From assembly GCF_003012795.1 (NCBI RefSeq), contig NZ_PXYH01000003.1, forward strand, positions 171,738 to 235,737: DNA of 64,000 nt, written 5' to 3'. A program made the position numbers and the translations under genes. Shown piece after piece: positions 30,004 through 39,953 of the stretch. Each line of letters begins with the position of its first letter. The first letter of the stretch is position 1. The notes under the pieces were generated by a model. The model worked only from the letters and a program-made list of their open reading frames with translations, ran no database searches and was not told the origin of the DNA. The stretch comes from Zobellella taiwanensis (GTDB lineage Bacteria > Pseudomonadota > Gammaproteobacteria > Enterobacterales > Aeromonadaceae).

Positions 30004-30109
30004 GGTCTGGCTCCGAAACAATGATCAGGGCGCCCAGTGTGCCACGCCCGGCACCGGCGCCCAAGGGCCTGTCTCTGGCCGAACAGCAACACAACGAGCG
30101 GATGGTATT

Positions 30110-31828
30110 ATGAGCAAAAAATGGTGGGGAATACTGGCGCTGATGCTGTTCGTCGGCCTGGAGGCCAGGGCCGAGCCGGTCCGGCTGCGGCTGGCGGGGC
30201 TGGAGGGGACGCTGGCGGACAACACCCGGGTCTACCTCAACCAGTTGCCGGCGATAGAGGCGGAGCAACTGCCCCGCTTTCGGCGCGACATCATTGCCGC
30301 GGTGGAAGACAGCCTGCAGGCGCTCGGCTACTACGATCCCGAGGTTAACCTGGTCCAGGACCCGGACCGGCCCACCGAGGTGCGGGTGGAGGTGGCCGCG
30401 GGCGAGCCGGTACGCATCCGCCAGCTGGACGTGCTGCTGCATGGCGACGCCGCCGCCGATGCCCAGTTTGAACTGCTGCTCGACGGCTTCGCCCTGCGCG
30501 AGGGCGAGGTGCTCAACCACGAAACCTACGAAAGCGCCAAGGCCAGCCTGCTCAGCCTGGCCCTGAGCCGGGGCTATTTCGATGCCGGCTATCGCCAGAG
30601 CCAGGTGCGGGTCCACCCCTGGGAGCGGGCCGCCGACGTGGTGCTGTCGTTCGACTCGGGCCCGCGCTACCGTTTCGGCGAGCTGAAGGTCGACTCGGAC
30701 CGGCCGGTCGAGCGGCTGCTCAATCCCCTGGTCGACCTGCGTCCGGGCGAACCCTACCTGGCCTCGCGCCTGGCCGAGCTGAGCCGCTCCCTGTCGTCGA
30801 CCCGCTATTTCCGCCAGGTGGAGGTCCTGCCCCAGGTCGGCGAGGCGGACGAGCAATACCGGGTGCCGCTGGCGGTGGTGCTGCGCGCCAAGGCCGACAA
30901 CGAGGTGGAGCTGGGGGTGGGCATGTCCACCGACGAGGGGCCGCGCACCTCGGTGAGCTGGGAAAAACCCTGGATCAACAGCCTGGGCCACAGCTTCAAC
31001 ACCAGCCTCAAGCTGTCGGCGCCCAAGCAGGACATCACCTTCGTCTACAAGATCCCCCGCGGCCACCCGCTCGACAACTACTACACCCTGCAGGGCGGCT
31101 ACCAGCGGCTGGATCAGGACGACACCGAAAGCGACCGGCTGGTGGCCTCGGTGCACCGCTGGGACAAGAACGCCTATGACTGGACCCGGGACGTCTTTAT
31201 CCGCTCCGAATACGAATCCTATACCCAGGGCCAGCAGGAAGACGACAGCTTCCTGCTGATCCCCGGTATCTCCTACAGCCGGACCCGGGTGCGCGGCGGC
31301 CTGGATCCCCATTGGGGCGATGCCCAACTGGCGACCCTGGAGTTCTCGGAGCCCTGGTGGGGATCGGATACCCGCTTTGTCCGCTTTTGGGGCCGCAGCA
31401 AGTGGCTGCGCTCCCTGGCCGACGACCACCGCCTGATCGCCCGCGCCGAGCAGGGCGCGGTCTGGGTCGACGAGGTCTACGACCTGCCGCCCTCGCTGCG
31501 TTTTTTCACCGGCGGCGATCTGACCGTGCGCGGCTTCGGCTATGAGTCGATCACCCCGCTCGACGCCAACGGCGACCGGCTGGGGGCCAAGTACGCCAGC
31601 GCCCTGAGCCTGGAATACGACTACCGGGTGGCGCCCAAGTGGCGGCTGGCGACCTTTGTCGACACCGGCACCGCCACCAACGACTACAGCGAGGCCTGGA
31701 AGGTGGGCACCGGGGTGGGTGTGCGCTGGCTGACCCCGGTGGGCTCCATTCGCCTGGACCTGGCCTTCGGGGTGTCGGAGGACGATACCCCCTGGCGGCT
31801 GCATTTTACCCTGGGGCCTGAATTATGA
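30110..31828 (+). CDS. tamA: Translocation and assembly module outer-membrane protein TamA
   Basis: BamA-family outer-membrane protein working with TamB in delivering autotransporters and in envelope lipid/protein homeostasis. 572 residues: signal peptide (cleavage after ARAE region), three POTRA-like domains to about residue 250, and a C-terminal 16-strand barrel with the conserved VRGF-type motif (LTVRGFGYESITP). Start at 30110 with GAGCGG upstream. Stop overlaps tamB by 4 bp (ATGA), so the pair is coupled. Confidence 0.92.
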   Translation: MSKKWWGILALMLFVGLEARAEPVRLRLAGLEGTLADNTRVYLNQLPAIEAEQLPRFRRDIIAAVEDSLQALGYYDPEVNLVQDPDRPTEVRVEVAAGEPVRIRQLDVLLHGDAAADAQFELLLDGFALREGEVLNHETYESAKASLLSLALSRGYFDAGYRQSQVRVHPWERAADVVLSFDSGPRYRFGELKVDSDRPVERLLNPLVDLRPGEPYLASRLAELSRSLSSTRYFRQVEVLPQVGEADEQYRVPLAVVLRAKADNEVELGVGMSTDEGPRTSVSWEKPWINSLGHSFNTSLKLSAPKQDITFVYKIPRGHPLDNYYTLQGGYQRLDQDDTESDRLVASVHRWDKNAYDWTRDVFIRSEYESYTQGQQEDDSFLLIPGISYSRTRVRGGLDPHWGDAQLATLEFSEPWWGSDTRFVRFWGRSKWLRSLADDHRLIARAEQGAVWVDEVYDLPPSLRFFTGGDLTVRGFGYESITPLDANGDRLGAKYASALSLEYDYRVAPKWRLATFVDTGTATNDYSEAWKVGTGVGVRWLTPVGSIRLDLAFGVSEDDTPWRLHFTLGPEL

Positions 31829-34800
31829 TTTGGTTGAAACGTCTCGGACTCGGCACCTTCGTCGGCCTCTGCCTGCTGCTGATGGTGCTGGTCAGCCTGT
31901 TGTTCACCCACACCGGCAACCAGTGGCTGTGGGATCTCGCCAAGCGCCAGGTGCCTGGCCTGAGCGGCACCCTGGTGGCGGGCCAATTGGGCACCGGCTG
32001 GCAGTTCGCCGAGCTGGGCTACGAGCAGGACTCGCTCGCCTTCAGTGCCCGCGACGTCACTATCGACTGGCAGCTCGGCACCCTGTTCGACGGCCGTTTC
32101 TGGCTGCGCCGGCTGGAGGCAGCCGACATTGAGGTCAGCATCCGCTCCCTGCCCGAGGGGGAGGCATCCGCCGAGCGCGAACCCCTGGTCGACCTGACCC
32201 CGCCGCTGCGCATCGATCTGGACGACATCCGCGCCGACCGGGTGCGCATCGAACTGCCCGGACAGACCATCGCCTGGCAGAGCCTGGCGGTGGCCGCGCA
32301 CTGGGACGACGACGGCATGGTGATCACCGGGCCGCGCATGGCCGGGCTGACCATCACCCTACTGCCGGCCCAGGACGGGGCGGCCCCCGATACCGCTCCG
32401 GCAACCCCGGCCGGGCCGCTCAGCCTGCCGGAGGTGATACTGCCGTTTCCCATTACCCTGCAGGAATTCCGGCTGAGCGACAGCCGCCTGATCCAGGACG
32501 GGGTGAGCCGGGAGCTGTCGTTGCTGCAATTGGCGCTGGAGGGCGAGCACAGTGCACTGCGGCTGCACGATATCACCCTGCAACACGAGCTGCTGGATGC
32601 CCGGCTGGCGGGAGAGCTGACCCTAAGCGGCGATTATCCGCTGGATCTGGCGCTGGAGGCGACCCTGCATGAACCCTTGCTGGAGGGCCAACTGGCAGGC
32701 CAGAGCCTGGGGTTGACGCTGCAAGACAGCCTGGCGGATCTGGCGGCCGAACTGACCCTGGCCGGGCCGGTCAATGCCGCCGCCAGCCTGACGGCAAAGC
32801 CCCTGGAAACGGATCTGCCCTTTACCCTGGCACTGAACTGGCAACGGCTCGGCTGGCCCCTGGCCGAGCCCGAATGGCGGCTGGAGCAGGGCCGGCTTGA
32901 CCTGAGCGGCTCCCTTGCCGGCTACCGACTGCGGCTGGACAGCGAGGCCGCCGGCCCCGAACTGCCGCCCTTTGCCATCCGGCTGGAGGCCGAGGGGGAT
33001 CTGGAGCAGGCCCGGCTGGCGCCCCTGACCCTGGCCTTGCCCCAGGGGGAAGTGCGGCTGGACGGCCGCCTGGGCTGGGCCGGGGGGATCGACTGGCAGG
33101 GCCGGCTGACCCTCGACGAGGTCGATCCCGGCGCCCTGGTGGCGGGCCTGGACGGCCGGCTCAACGGCGGGCTCGACAGCCGCTTTACCCTGGCGGGCGA
33201 GCGCTGGCAACTGCAGGCCGAGCCGGACATCAGCGGCCGGCTGCGGGACTATCCGCTGCTGCTGCAGGGCCGGGTGGCGCTGGATCAGGACCTGCGGGGC
33301 GATATCCACGATCTGGTGCTGCACAACGGCGACAACCGGCTCAGGGTCAATGGCCGCATCGACGAGCGCTGGCAACTGGAGGGCGAGGTGCAGGCCCCCG
33401 ATTTGTCGGTTTATGCCCCCGGCCTGTTCGGCGATATCGCCGGCACGGTGCGGGTCGGCGGCGAGCGGGCGGCACCCGTTATCCAGGCCCGGCTGCGCGG
33501 GGTCCGGGCCGGCATGAACGAGACCCGGGCCGACGGCCTGTCCCTCGACGCCGACCTGACCCTGGGCCCGGCGCCCGCCGGCGAACTGACGCTGGGCCTG
33601 GACAGCCTGAGGGCCGGCGGCCTGGAATTCAGCGCGCTGCGGCTCGATGCGGGCGGCACCGAGGCGGCCCACCGGCTCAGCCTGACGGCCCAGGGCGAGC
33701 CCCTGGCGCTGGCGCTGCAACTGGACGGCCGGCGGGACGAGCAGGGCTGGCAGGGCCGGCTGGCCCAGGCGAGCCTGGACACGCCGCTCGAGCGCTGGGC
33801 CCTGCAGCAGCCGGTGGCCCTGAGCTGGCGCCAGGCCCGCGCGCGCCTTGCCGTCTCGGCCCACTGCTGGCGTTCCGGCCAGGCGGCGCTGTGCCTGGAC
33901 GACCTGGTCAGCGAGGGCGGCGAGGGACGCGCCGGGGTGGATATCCGCGAGCTGGATCTGGCCCGGCTGGCGCCCTTCCTGCCGGAGGATTTTGCCTGGG
34001 AGGCCATCCTCGGCGGCCGGGTGGACGCCCGCTGGCAGGCCGGCGCGCCGCCCCGGTTGCAGGCCCGCATCAATACCACGCCGGGCACTTTTGTCAGCGG
34101 CGACACCCGGCTCGACTACCGCACCCTGCAACTGGTCAGCGAGGTGGCCGGCAACCGCCTGACCGGCCTGCTGGAGTTTGACTCGGCGCCGCTCGGCCGG
34201 TTGCGGCTGGACGCCCGGGTGGATGACCTGGACGACCGCCGGGCCCTGGCCGGCGAGCTGTCCATCGTCGACCTCAAACTGGACTGGCTGGCACCCTTGC
34301 TGCCGGAGGTGGCCCGGCTGCAGGGTACCCTGGCCGGCCAGGCCCGGCTGGCGGGCAGCCTGGACGCGCCCCTGCTGTTCGGCGACATCAGCCTCACCGG
34401 CGGCGAGGTGGACACCTATTCGGATGTGGTGCGGGTGCGGGATTTCAGTACCCGGCTGTCGGTGGACGGCACCCGCGCCACCCTGGACGGCCGGCTCCGG
34501 GTGGGCGAGGGGCCGCTCAACATCAGCGGCGAGCTGGACTGGCGCGAGTTGCCGGTGAGCGGCGAAATCCGCCTGCAGGGCAGCGAGCTGGAAGCGGGCT
34601 ATCCGGGCATGGGCCGGGTGCGGGTCAGCCCGGATCTGCAGATTTCCCTCGGCGAGCAGGCCCGGGTACGGGGCGAAATACTTATCCCCTGGGCCAGGAT
34701 AGAGGTCAAGGAGCTGCCCGAGAGCGCGGTCTCCAAGTCCGCCGACGTGGTCATTGTGCAGCCGTCCGGCCTGGTGCCGGAAACCGGCCCGGCACTGCCC

Positions 34801-35514
34801 CTCGATATCCGCCTGCAGGTGCGGCTGGCGGAGGACGTGCGCCTGGCCGCCTTCGGCCTCAATACCCGGCTCGAGGGGCAGATGCGCCTGGTCCAGCCGC
34901 CGGGCCGGAGCCTGCGCGCCAACGGTGAAATCCGGTTGGTGGACGGCAACTTCCGTGCCTACGGCCAGAATCTGCTGATCCGCGAAGGCAGCATACTGTT
35001 CAGCGGACCGCTGGATCAGCCCAACCTCAGGGTGGAGGCCATCCGCAACCCCTCGACCATGGCCGACAGCAGCATAGTGGCCGGGGTGCGGGTATCGGGT
35101 AGCGCCACCCAGCCGGCACTGGAGGTGTTTTCCGAGCCCCAGATGCCGCAGGTGGAGCAATTGTCCTGGCTGTTGCGGGGGCGGGGCATGGAAGGGGGCG
35201 AAACCGACGGCAACGCCCTGGTGCAGTCCATGCTGATCGGTGCCGGCGTCGGTCAGGTGGGCGGTATCGTCACCGGGGTGGGCGAGGCGCTGGGGCTGCA
35301 GGATGTGTCTTTGGACACGGCGGGATCGGGCGAGAGCACCGAGGTCAATATCAGCGCCTATGTGCTGCCCGGCCTGCAGATAGGCTACGGGGTGGGGGTT
35401 TTCTCGGCCATCGGCGAGCTGCGCCTGCGCTATGAGCTGCTGCCCCGGCTGTATCTGCAGGCGGCCAGCGGCCTGAACCAGGCCATCGATCTGTTCTACC
35501 GGTTCGAATTTTAA
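31825..35514 (+). CDS. tamB: Translocation and assembly module inner-membrane protein TamB
   Basis: 1229 residues: one N-terminal membrane anchor (about 10-30) and a long repetitive beta-taco region rich in Leu/Asp alternation, ending with the DUF490 domain and the C-terminal YFRFEF-type end (AIDLFYRFEF). In the family it spans the periplasm as a hydrophobic groove and partners TamA. Length and C-terminal WLLRGRGM/GVGQVGGIVTG blocks agree with E. coli TamB (1259). Confidence 0.93.
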   Translation: MIWLKRLGLGTFVGLCLLLMVLVSLLFTHTGNQWLWDLAKRQVPGLSGTLVAGQLGTGWQFAELGYEQDSLAFSARDVTIDWQLGTLFDGRFWLRRLEAADIEVSIRSLPEGEASAEREPLVDLTPPLRIDLDDIRADRVRIELPGQTIAWQSLAVAAHWDDDGMVITGPRMAGLTITLLPAQDGAAPDTAPATPAGPLSLPEVILPFPITLQEFRLSDSRLIQDGVSRELSLLQLALEGEHSALRLHDITLQHELLDARLAGELTLSGDYPLDLALEATLHEPLLEGQLAGQSLGLTLQDSLADLAAELTLAGPVNAAASLTAKPLETDLPFTLALNWQRLGWPLAEPEWRLEQGRLDLSGSLAGYRLRLDSEAAGPELPPFAIRLEAEGDLEQARLAPLTLALPQGEVRLDGRLGWAGGIDWQGRLTLDEVDPGALVAGLDGRLNGGLDSRFTLAGERWQLQAEPDISGRLRDYPLLLQGRVALDQDLRGDIHDLVLHNGDNRLRVNGRIDERWQLEGEVQAPDLSVYAPGLFGDIAGTVRVGGERAAPVIQARLRGVRAGMNETRADGLSLDADLTLGPAPAGELTLGLDSLRAGGLEFSALRLDAGGTEAAHRLSLTAQGEPLALALQLDGRRDEQGWQGRLAQASLDTPLERWALQQPVALSWRQARARLAVSAHCWRSGQAALCLDDLVSEGGEGRAGVDIRELDLARLAPFLPEDFAWEAILGGRVDARWQAGAPPRLQARINTTPGTFVSGDTRLDYRTLQLVSEVAGNRLTGLLEFDSAPLGRLRLDARVDDLDDRRALAGELSIVDLKLDWLAPLLPEVARLQGTLAGQARLAGSLDAPLLFGDISLTGGEVDTYSDVVRVRDFSTRLSVDGTRATLDGRLRVGEGPLNISGELDWRELPVSGEIRLQGSELEAGYPGMGRVRVSPDLQISLGEQARVRGEILIPWARIEVKELPESAVSKSADVVIVQPSGLVPETGPALPLDIRLQVRLAEDVRLAAFGLNTRLEGQMRLVQPPGRSLRANGEIRLVDGNFRAYGQNLLIREGSILFSGPLDQPNLRVEAIRNPSTMADSSIVAGVRVSGSATQPALEVFSEPQMPQVEQLSWLLRGRGMEGGETDGNALVQSMLIGAGVGQVGGIVTGVGEALGLQDVSLDTAGSGESTEVNISAYVLPGLQIGYGVGVFSAIGELRLRYELLPRLYLQAASGLNQAIDLFYRFEF

Positions 35515-35547
35515 CCGGCCGGCGCGCCGATGCGACGGAAAACAACG

Positions 35548-35581
35548 GCCCGGGGGGCGGCCCGCTTTCCGCCCCCCGGGC
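35548..35581 (+). terminator. Long GC-rich hairpin after tamB
   Basis: Perfect 13-bp inverted repeat GCCCGGGGGGCGG / CCGCCCCCCGGGC with an 8-nt loop, 34 bp after the tamB stop. There is no T run, so it may be a stabilising 3' hairpin or a Rho-assisted terminator rather than a classical intrinsic one. Confidence 0.5.
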
Positions 35582-35639
35582 TGTGCTGGTAAAGTAGGGG
35601 TCTGTCGATGAGCCCCGGCCTGCGAGTTTCCGTCCTATC

Positions 35640-37457
35640 ATGATGTCCATGCAATTGCTGCAACAGGAGCGCCTGGCCAGGGTCATGCTGGTCTGCGTGG
35701 CCGGCTACGCCCTGTTCGGCATGCATCTCTATCTGCCCCACCTGTTCGGCATCGGCCTGCAACTGCCGTTCAACGTGGCCGGCTGGCTCTGGGTGGGGCT
35801 GATGACCACGCTCGGGCTCTGGCACTGGCACCGCCGGCGGCTGCTGACCAGCCGCTTCTGGCTGGGGGTGGTGGCCGCCAGCGCCCTGCTGTGGCTGCCC
35901 TTTTTCTACTGGCACAACAACTCGGTGGCCGGCCAGGCGCTGCCGCGCATGCTGGGCCTGGCCGGCGGCCTGCTGTTCTACCTGGCGTTGCAACAATGCC
36001 GTTTCAACGGCCGGGGACGGCGCTACCTGCTGTATTGCCTGCTGCTGGCGGTGAGCGTGGAGATGCTGTTCGGCCTGGCCCAGTTCTTTGTGCTCGAGCC
36101 GGGCAACCCCTTTGGCTACAACACCGAGGTGCGCTCGCCCTACGGCATTTTCCAGCACCGCAACGTCATGGCCAGTTTTATCGTGACCGGCATGATACTG
36201 GCGGTGTATCTGTGGCTGAACGAGGCCAAGTCGCCCTGGCGGCCCTTTTTGTTCAAGTCCTGCTGGTTTGCCGCCGTACTGGGCGCCGGCGCCATGCTGG
36301 TGGTGCTGCTGCAGTCCAGGGCCGGCCAGCTCGGTCTGTTGCTGGGGCTGGCGCTGATGCTGCCGCTGGTGTGGCAGACCCTGGCGCAAACCCGTTCCAA
36401 GCGGCTGCTGGCCACCCTGGCGCTGATCCCCCTCGGCATCCTGGTGGGGGTGTTCGGGCTGGAGGTGTTCGAAATGAGCAAGCGCAGCCTGAGCATCTAC
36501 ACCCAGGCCGACGGGCGTTTCGATATTTACGCCCACGGCCTGCGCATGTGGCTGGATCATCCCTGGGCCGGTTACGGTTACGGCGGCTTCGAGTCGGCGT
36601 TTTACCAGACCTATGCCGACTGGCGCGAGCAGACCCCGGGGGCCGAGGCGCTGTTCACCGAAATGGGCCATCCCCACAACGAGTTTCTGTACTGGGCCAT
36701 AGAGGGCGGCCTGGCGCCCCTGCTCGGCCTGCTGCTGATCAGCCTGCTGGTGCTGCGGCTGCTGCACCGGGTACCCTTCGCCCGGGCCCTGGCCTGGGTC
36801 GGCATCCTCACGCCCATCTTCATCCACAGCCAGACCGAGTTTCCCTTTTATCACTCGCAGCCGCACTGGTTTATGGTGCTGGTGCTGATTTATGTGATCG
36901 ACGCGGAATACGGCCAGCGCCGGCTGTTGCCGGCGCCGCCGGCCTGGAGCCGCTGGCCGGTGCGGGCCTGGGGCCTTGGCCTGGTGCTGTTCATGGCCAC
37001 CGGCCTGGTGGCCACCCAGCAACTGACCGCCTATGCCCGGGAGCAGGGACGCGAAGCCGCCGCCCTGGCCCGGGTGGTCAATCCCCTGATCTGGCACGAT
37101 CGCATGGCCTTTTACCGTCACCACTGGCAACTGAAGCGGGCACTGCTGGCGGGGGACCGGGCGGCGCTGCTCGACTATGTGAGCTGGGCCCGGCGTTTTG
37201 TCGGCCACACCCCCAGGGCCGGGCTGTATTACAACAGCTACCTGGCCTTGCTGGCGGCGGGCGAGCCGGCGCGCGCCGCCGCCCTGCTGGCCGAGGCCCG
37301 GCGGCTTTATCCCAATGTGGTACTGCTGCGCGAACCCAGCATGGAGCGGGCCCGCCAGCGGCTGGCCCGGATGGACGCCGGCCTGAGCCCGGCCGAACTC
37401 AACGACGTTATTCCCCTCTACGACAACCTGCGCCCGGCCATCGGCGGAGCCTACTGA
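35640..37457 (+). CDS. Wzy_C/PglL-type O-oligosaccharyltransferase or O-antigen ligase-like protein
   Basis: 605 residues with about a dozen membrane helices. The family signature region is seen in the large periplasmic loop: YGIFQHRNVMASF near residue 170 and MGHPHNEFLYWAIEGG near 340, followed by a C-terminal soluble region (about 450-605) of helical repeats. This matches PglL/PilO-type enzymes that move a lipid-linked glycan to protein, and also O-antigen ligases; the C-terminal domain favours PglL. No pilin or glycan genes are adjacent, so the acceptor is unknown. Confidence 0.75.
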   Translation: MMSMQLLQQERLARVMLVCVAGYALFGMHLYLPHLFGIGLQLPFNVAGWLWVGLMTTLGLWHWHRRRLLTSRFWLGVVAASALLWLPFFYWHNNSVAGQALPRMLGLAGGLLFYLALQQCRFNGRGRRYLLYCLLLAVSVEMLFGLAQFFVLEPGNPFGYNTEVRSPYGIFQHRNVMASFIVTGMILAVYLWLNEAKSPWRPFLFKSCWFAAVLGAGAMLVVLLQSRAGQLGLLLGLALMLPLVWQTLAQTRSKRLLATLALIPLGILVGVFGLEVFEMSKRSLSIYTQADGRFDIYAHGLRMWLDHPWAGYGYGGFESAFYQTYADWREQTPGAEALFTEMGHPHNEFLYWAIEGGLAPLLGLLLISLLVLRLLHRVPFARALAWVGILTPIFIHSQTEFPFYHSQPHWFMVLVLIYVIDAEYGQRRLLPAPPAWSRWPVRAWGLGLVLFMATGLVATQQLTAYAREQGREAAALARVVNPLIWHDRMAFYRHHWQLKRALLAGDRAALLDYVSWARRFVGHTPRAGLYYNSYLALLAAGEPARAAALLAEARRLYPNVVLLREPSMERARQRLARMDAGLSPAELNDVIPLYDNLRPAIGGAY

Positions 37458-37606
37458 AGCTGGAAACCTCCTGGGGCGCGGGCGGCCCGCCCGCATAAGA
37501 GCGGCATCGAGCCTTTTTAACCCCGTGGGGGCTATGCCAACCCGAAGGCTCGCGCTGCGCGCGAAGGCAGGCGGGCCGCCTGCGCTCCTGAAAAACTTCC
37601 AGCTTC
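37456..37606. repeat. Extragenic inverted-repeat element, copy A
   Basis: A 151-bp element between two convergent genes. Its ends are the inverted repeats GAAGCTGGAA (37456-37465) and TTCCAGCTTC (37597-37606). Inside lie two internally palindromic GC blocks, GGGGCGCGGGCGGCCCGCCC (37473-37492) and GCAGGCGGGCCGCCTGCGCT (37567-37586), which recur almost unchanged near 46960 and 47045. It overlaps the stop codon of the ligase gene by 2 bp. It behaves like a REP/MITE-type dispersed repeat and may serve as a bidirectional terminator. Confidence 0.6.
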
Positions 37607-37613
37607 CCGCCCG

Positions 37614-39599
37614 TCAGGCCAGCCTGAAGCGGGCAATCTGCTCCTGCAGCTCGCCGCCGAGGCGGGCCAGGCTGACGCTGGTGGCGGCGGTTTCTTCGGT
37701 GGCGGCGGCGGACTGTTCGGCGACGTCACGGATGTTGGACACGCTGCGGTTGATTTCCTCGGCCACCGAAGTCTGCTCCTCGGCGGCGGTGGCGATCTGC
37801 TGGCTCATCTGCTGGATGGTGGATACCGACTGGTTGATCTCGTCCAGCGAGCTGCCCGCCTGGCGGGCCGCCTCTACCGTGCCGTCGGCCAGCTGGCGGC
37901 TGGTGTCCATGGTGGACACGGCGCCCTGGGCACCTTGCTGGAGGGCGCCAATCAGGCCTTCGATTTCCACCGTCGACTCCTGGGTGCGCTTGGCCAGTGC
38001 CCGCACCTCGTCCGCCACCACCGCAAAGCCTCGCCCGGCCTCGCCGGCCCGGGCCGCCTCGATGGCGGCATTGAGCGCCAGCAGGTTGGTCTGCTCGGCA
38101 ATGCCCTTGATCACGTCGAGCACGGTATTGATATTGCCGCTGTCCTGGCGCAGCCGCTCTATGGCCCCGGCGGACTCCTCGATGGCGCCGGCCAGGTTTT
38201 CGATGCGGGCAATGGCCTGCTGCACCACCTGGGCACCCTGGCGGGCCTGGCCGTCCGCTTCCAGCGCCGAACCGGCGGCGGCCTCGGCGCTGCGGGCCAC
38301 TTCCAGCACTGTGGCGGTCATCTGGTTCATGGCGGTGGCCACCTGCTCGGTTTCCATTTTCTGCTGGGTCACGCCGGCGCTGGTCTGCTCGGTGACGGCG
38401 GACATTTCCTCGGTGGCGGTGGCCAGTTGCTCTATGCCCGAGGTCAGCCGGGTGAGCAGGTCGCGCAGGTTGTCGGTCATGTGCTGCATGGCTTGCATCA
38501 GCTGGCCCACCTCGTCCCGGCGATCGCTTCGGATATTGCGGGACAGGTCGCCGGCGGCGATGGTGCGGGACAGCGCCACCACCTGGTGCAGCGGCGCCAC
38601 TATGCTCTGGGTGATCAGCAGGGCGATCAGGATGCCGGCGGCAAAGGCAATGCCGGTGGACACCAGCATGATCAGCCGGGCTTCATCGCCGTTTTGCTGC
38701 AGTATGCCGACCTGCAGTTCCGCCGCTTTCGAGGCCGAAGCCATCATCTGGCGCGCATGCTCCGTCATCCCGTCTTCGGTGTCGAGCAACTGGCTATAGC
38801 CCTGCTGCAACCGCTCGAAGCTCTGCCGGTAGCGGCCCAGCTCGGCCAGGGCGGCGTCGATCAGGGCGGCGGCGGCATCGGCGCCGAGGCGTTCGCTCAG
38901 GTTGCGGCCCTGGTAGTTGTTCTTGAGCACATTGGCCTTGGTCGCCAGATCCTGCAGTTGCTTGAACACCTCGTCGGCATAGAGCGGGTTGCGGTTGCTG
39001 ACGTAGTTCTTTTCCGCCTGGCGCACCATGAGTACCGCCTTGCTCAGCACATTGGCCTGGCCGGCCACGTCCAGCATCCGCAGGCCGTTGGTCTCGCCGA
39101 TGCTCCTGAGCTGGCGGATGGCTTCGCTGCTCAGCCTGAACTCCAGTTCCTCGAACCGCTCTATGGCCTGGCGGGCGCTGCTCTCCAGCTGCTGCTGGGC
39201 GTCGATCGCGCTCTGCTGGTGCTGGCGCAGGCTGGCCAGGCTGTCCCGATAATTGCCGAGGTACTGCTGCAGGCTGCCGATCTGGGCCGCTATCTCGGGA
39301 TAGCGCAGTATCTTGCGGGTTTCCTCGCTCAGCTCGGCCGCTTGCTGGGTCAGGGCAAGTGCCTGCCCGATATATTGTTCGTCATGGCGCAGCAGGTAGT
39401 TCTTTTCATTCATCCGGGCGTCGACCACCAGGGTCTCGATTTCATCGACTTTCACCAGGCGTTCGATCAGGTGCTGGATAGTCTGCATCCGCCCGTAACT
39501 GAGCCAGGCGCTGAGCAGGGAGATCAGCAGTACCACCCCGAACCCGAAGATCAGCTTTTTACGTACGCTCATATCGACGATAAAACGTAAAGCATTCAT
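37614..39599 (-). CDS. Methyl-accepting chemotaxis protein with long helical periplasmic sensor
   Basis: 661 residues. N-terminal membrane helix (about 15-35), a periplasmic all-helical sensor of roughly 270 residues that looks like the HBM (helical bimodular) type, second membrane helix around 310-335, HAMP region, then the cytoplasmic signalling hairpin with [32 protein letters not shown]. No CheR-binding pentapeptide at the C-terminus (ends ARFRLA). Start at 39599 has GAGGA upstream. Ligand unknown; other HBM receptors sense organic acids. Divergent from scrK. Confidence 0.9.
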   Translation of the reverse strand: MNALRFIVDMSVRKKLIFGFGVVLLISLLSAWLSYGRMQTIQHLIERLVKVDEIETLVVDARMNEKNYLLRHDEQYIGQALALTQQAAELSEETRKILRYPEIAAQIGSLQQYLGNYRDSLASLRQHQQSAIDAQQQLESSARQAIERFEELEFRLSSEAIRQLRSIGETNGLRMLDVAGQANVLSKAVLMVRQAEKNYVSNRNPLYADEVFKQLQDLATKANVLKNNYQGRNLSERLGADAAAALIDAALAELGRYRQSFERLQQGYSQLLDTEDGMTEHARQMMASASKAAELQVGILQQNGDEARLIMLVSTGIAFAAGILIALLITQSIVAPLHQVVALSRTIAAGDLSRNIRSDRRDEVGQLMQAMQHMTDNLRDLLTRLTSGIEQLATATEEMSAVTEQTSAGVTQQKMETEQVATAMNQMTATVLEVARSAEAAAGSALEADGQARQGAQVVQQAIARIENLAGAIEESAGAIERLRQDSGNINTVLDVIKGIAEQTNLLALNAAIEAARAGEAGRGFAVVADEVRALAKRTQESTVEIEGLIGALQQGAQGAVSTMDTSRQLADGTVEAARQAGSSLDEINQSVSTIQQMSQQIATAAEEQTSVAEEINRSVSNIRDVAEQSAAATEETAATSVSLARLGGELQEQIARFRLA

Positions 39600-39870
39600 G
39601 AAGATATCCTCAAACAGCGGGGGTGGTGGCAAGAGGGTGGCCTAAGGTCCGGCCGCGACCGTGTCGCGAAACAGCAAAGATGGGGGCTTTAATCATCGGG
39701 CTTCCTTTCAGGGTGTTTTTTGCGTGAGATACGCCGGCAACGCCTGCACGTCACTCGAGTAGGTACTGACCCAGCAACCATATCGGACTGCCCGGGCAAA
39801 GCTTAGTTTTTTGTCTCTTAAAGCTTCATCTGGCACTTTTTGCCCCCGCTTTTTTTAGCTGGATCACAAA

Positions 39871-39918
39871 GCTGAAACGTTTTAGCTGGAAGTCGTTGTT
39901 TGGCTAAATCGGTTTAGC
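39871..39918. promoter_or_regulatory. Two LacI-type palindromic operators before scrK
   Basis: GCTGAAACGTTTTAGC (39871-39886) and GCTAAATCGGTTTAGC (39903-39918) share the palindromic pattern GCTrAA-centre-TTTAGC expected of a LacI/ScrR operator, spaced 32 bp apart, three helical turns. They sit 36-83 bp before the scrK start, so ScrR bound there would block the scr promoter. The rest of the 39600-39950 gap holds the divergent chemoreceptor promoter region, in which I see no clear box. Confidence 0.7.
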
Positions 39919-39953
39919 TATGGTGCATCCATCAAGCACGAGCGGAGAGAATG

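Noticed and set aside
18623..35160. Very long open frames opposite the cobalamin, PBP, mdlAB and tam genes
   Set aside because: They are shadows of high-GC genes, full of Gln/Gly/Ala/Arg runs without domain motifs, while the opposite frame has complete family signatures.
39600..39720. Sigma-28 promoter for the chemoreceptor
   Set aside because: A TAAAG is present, but the -10 box GCCGATAA is not found at the right distance.
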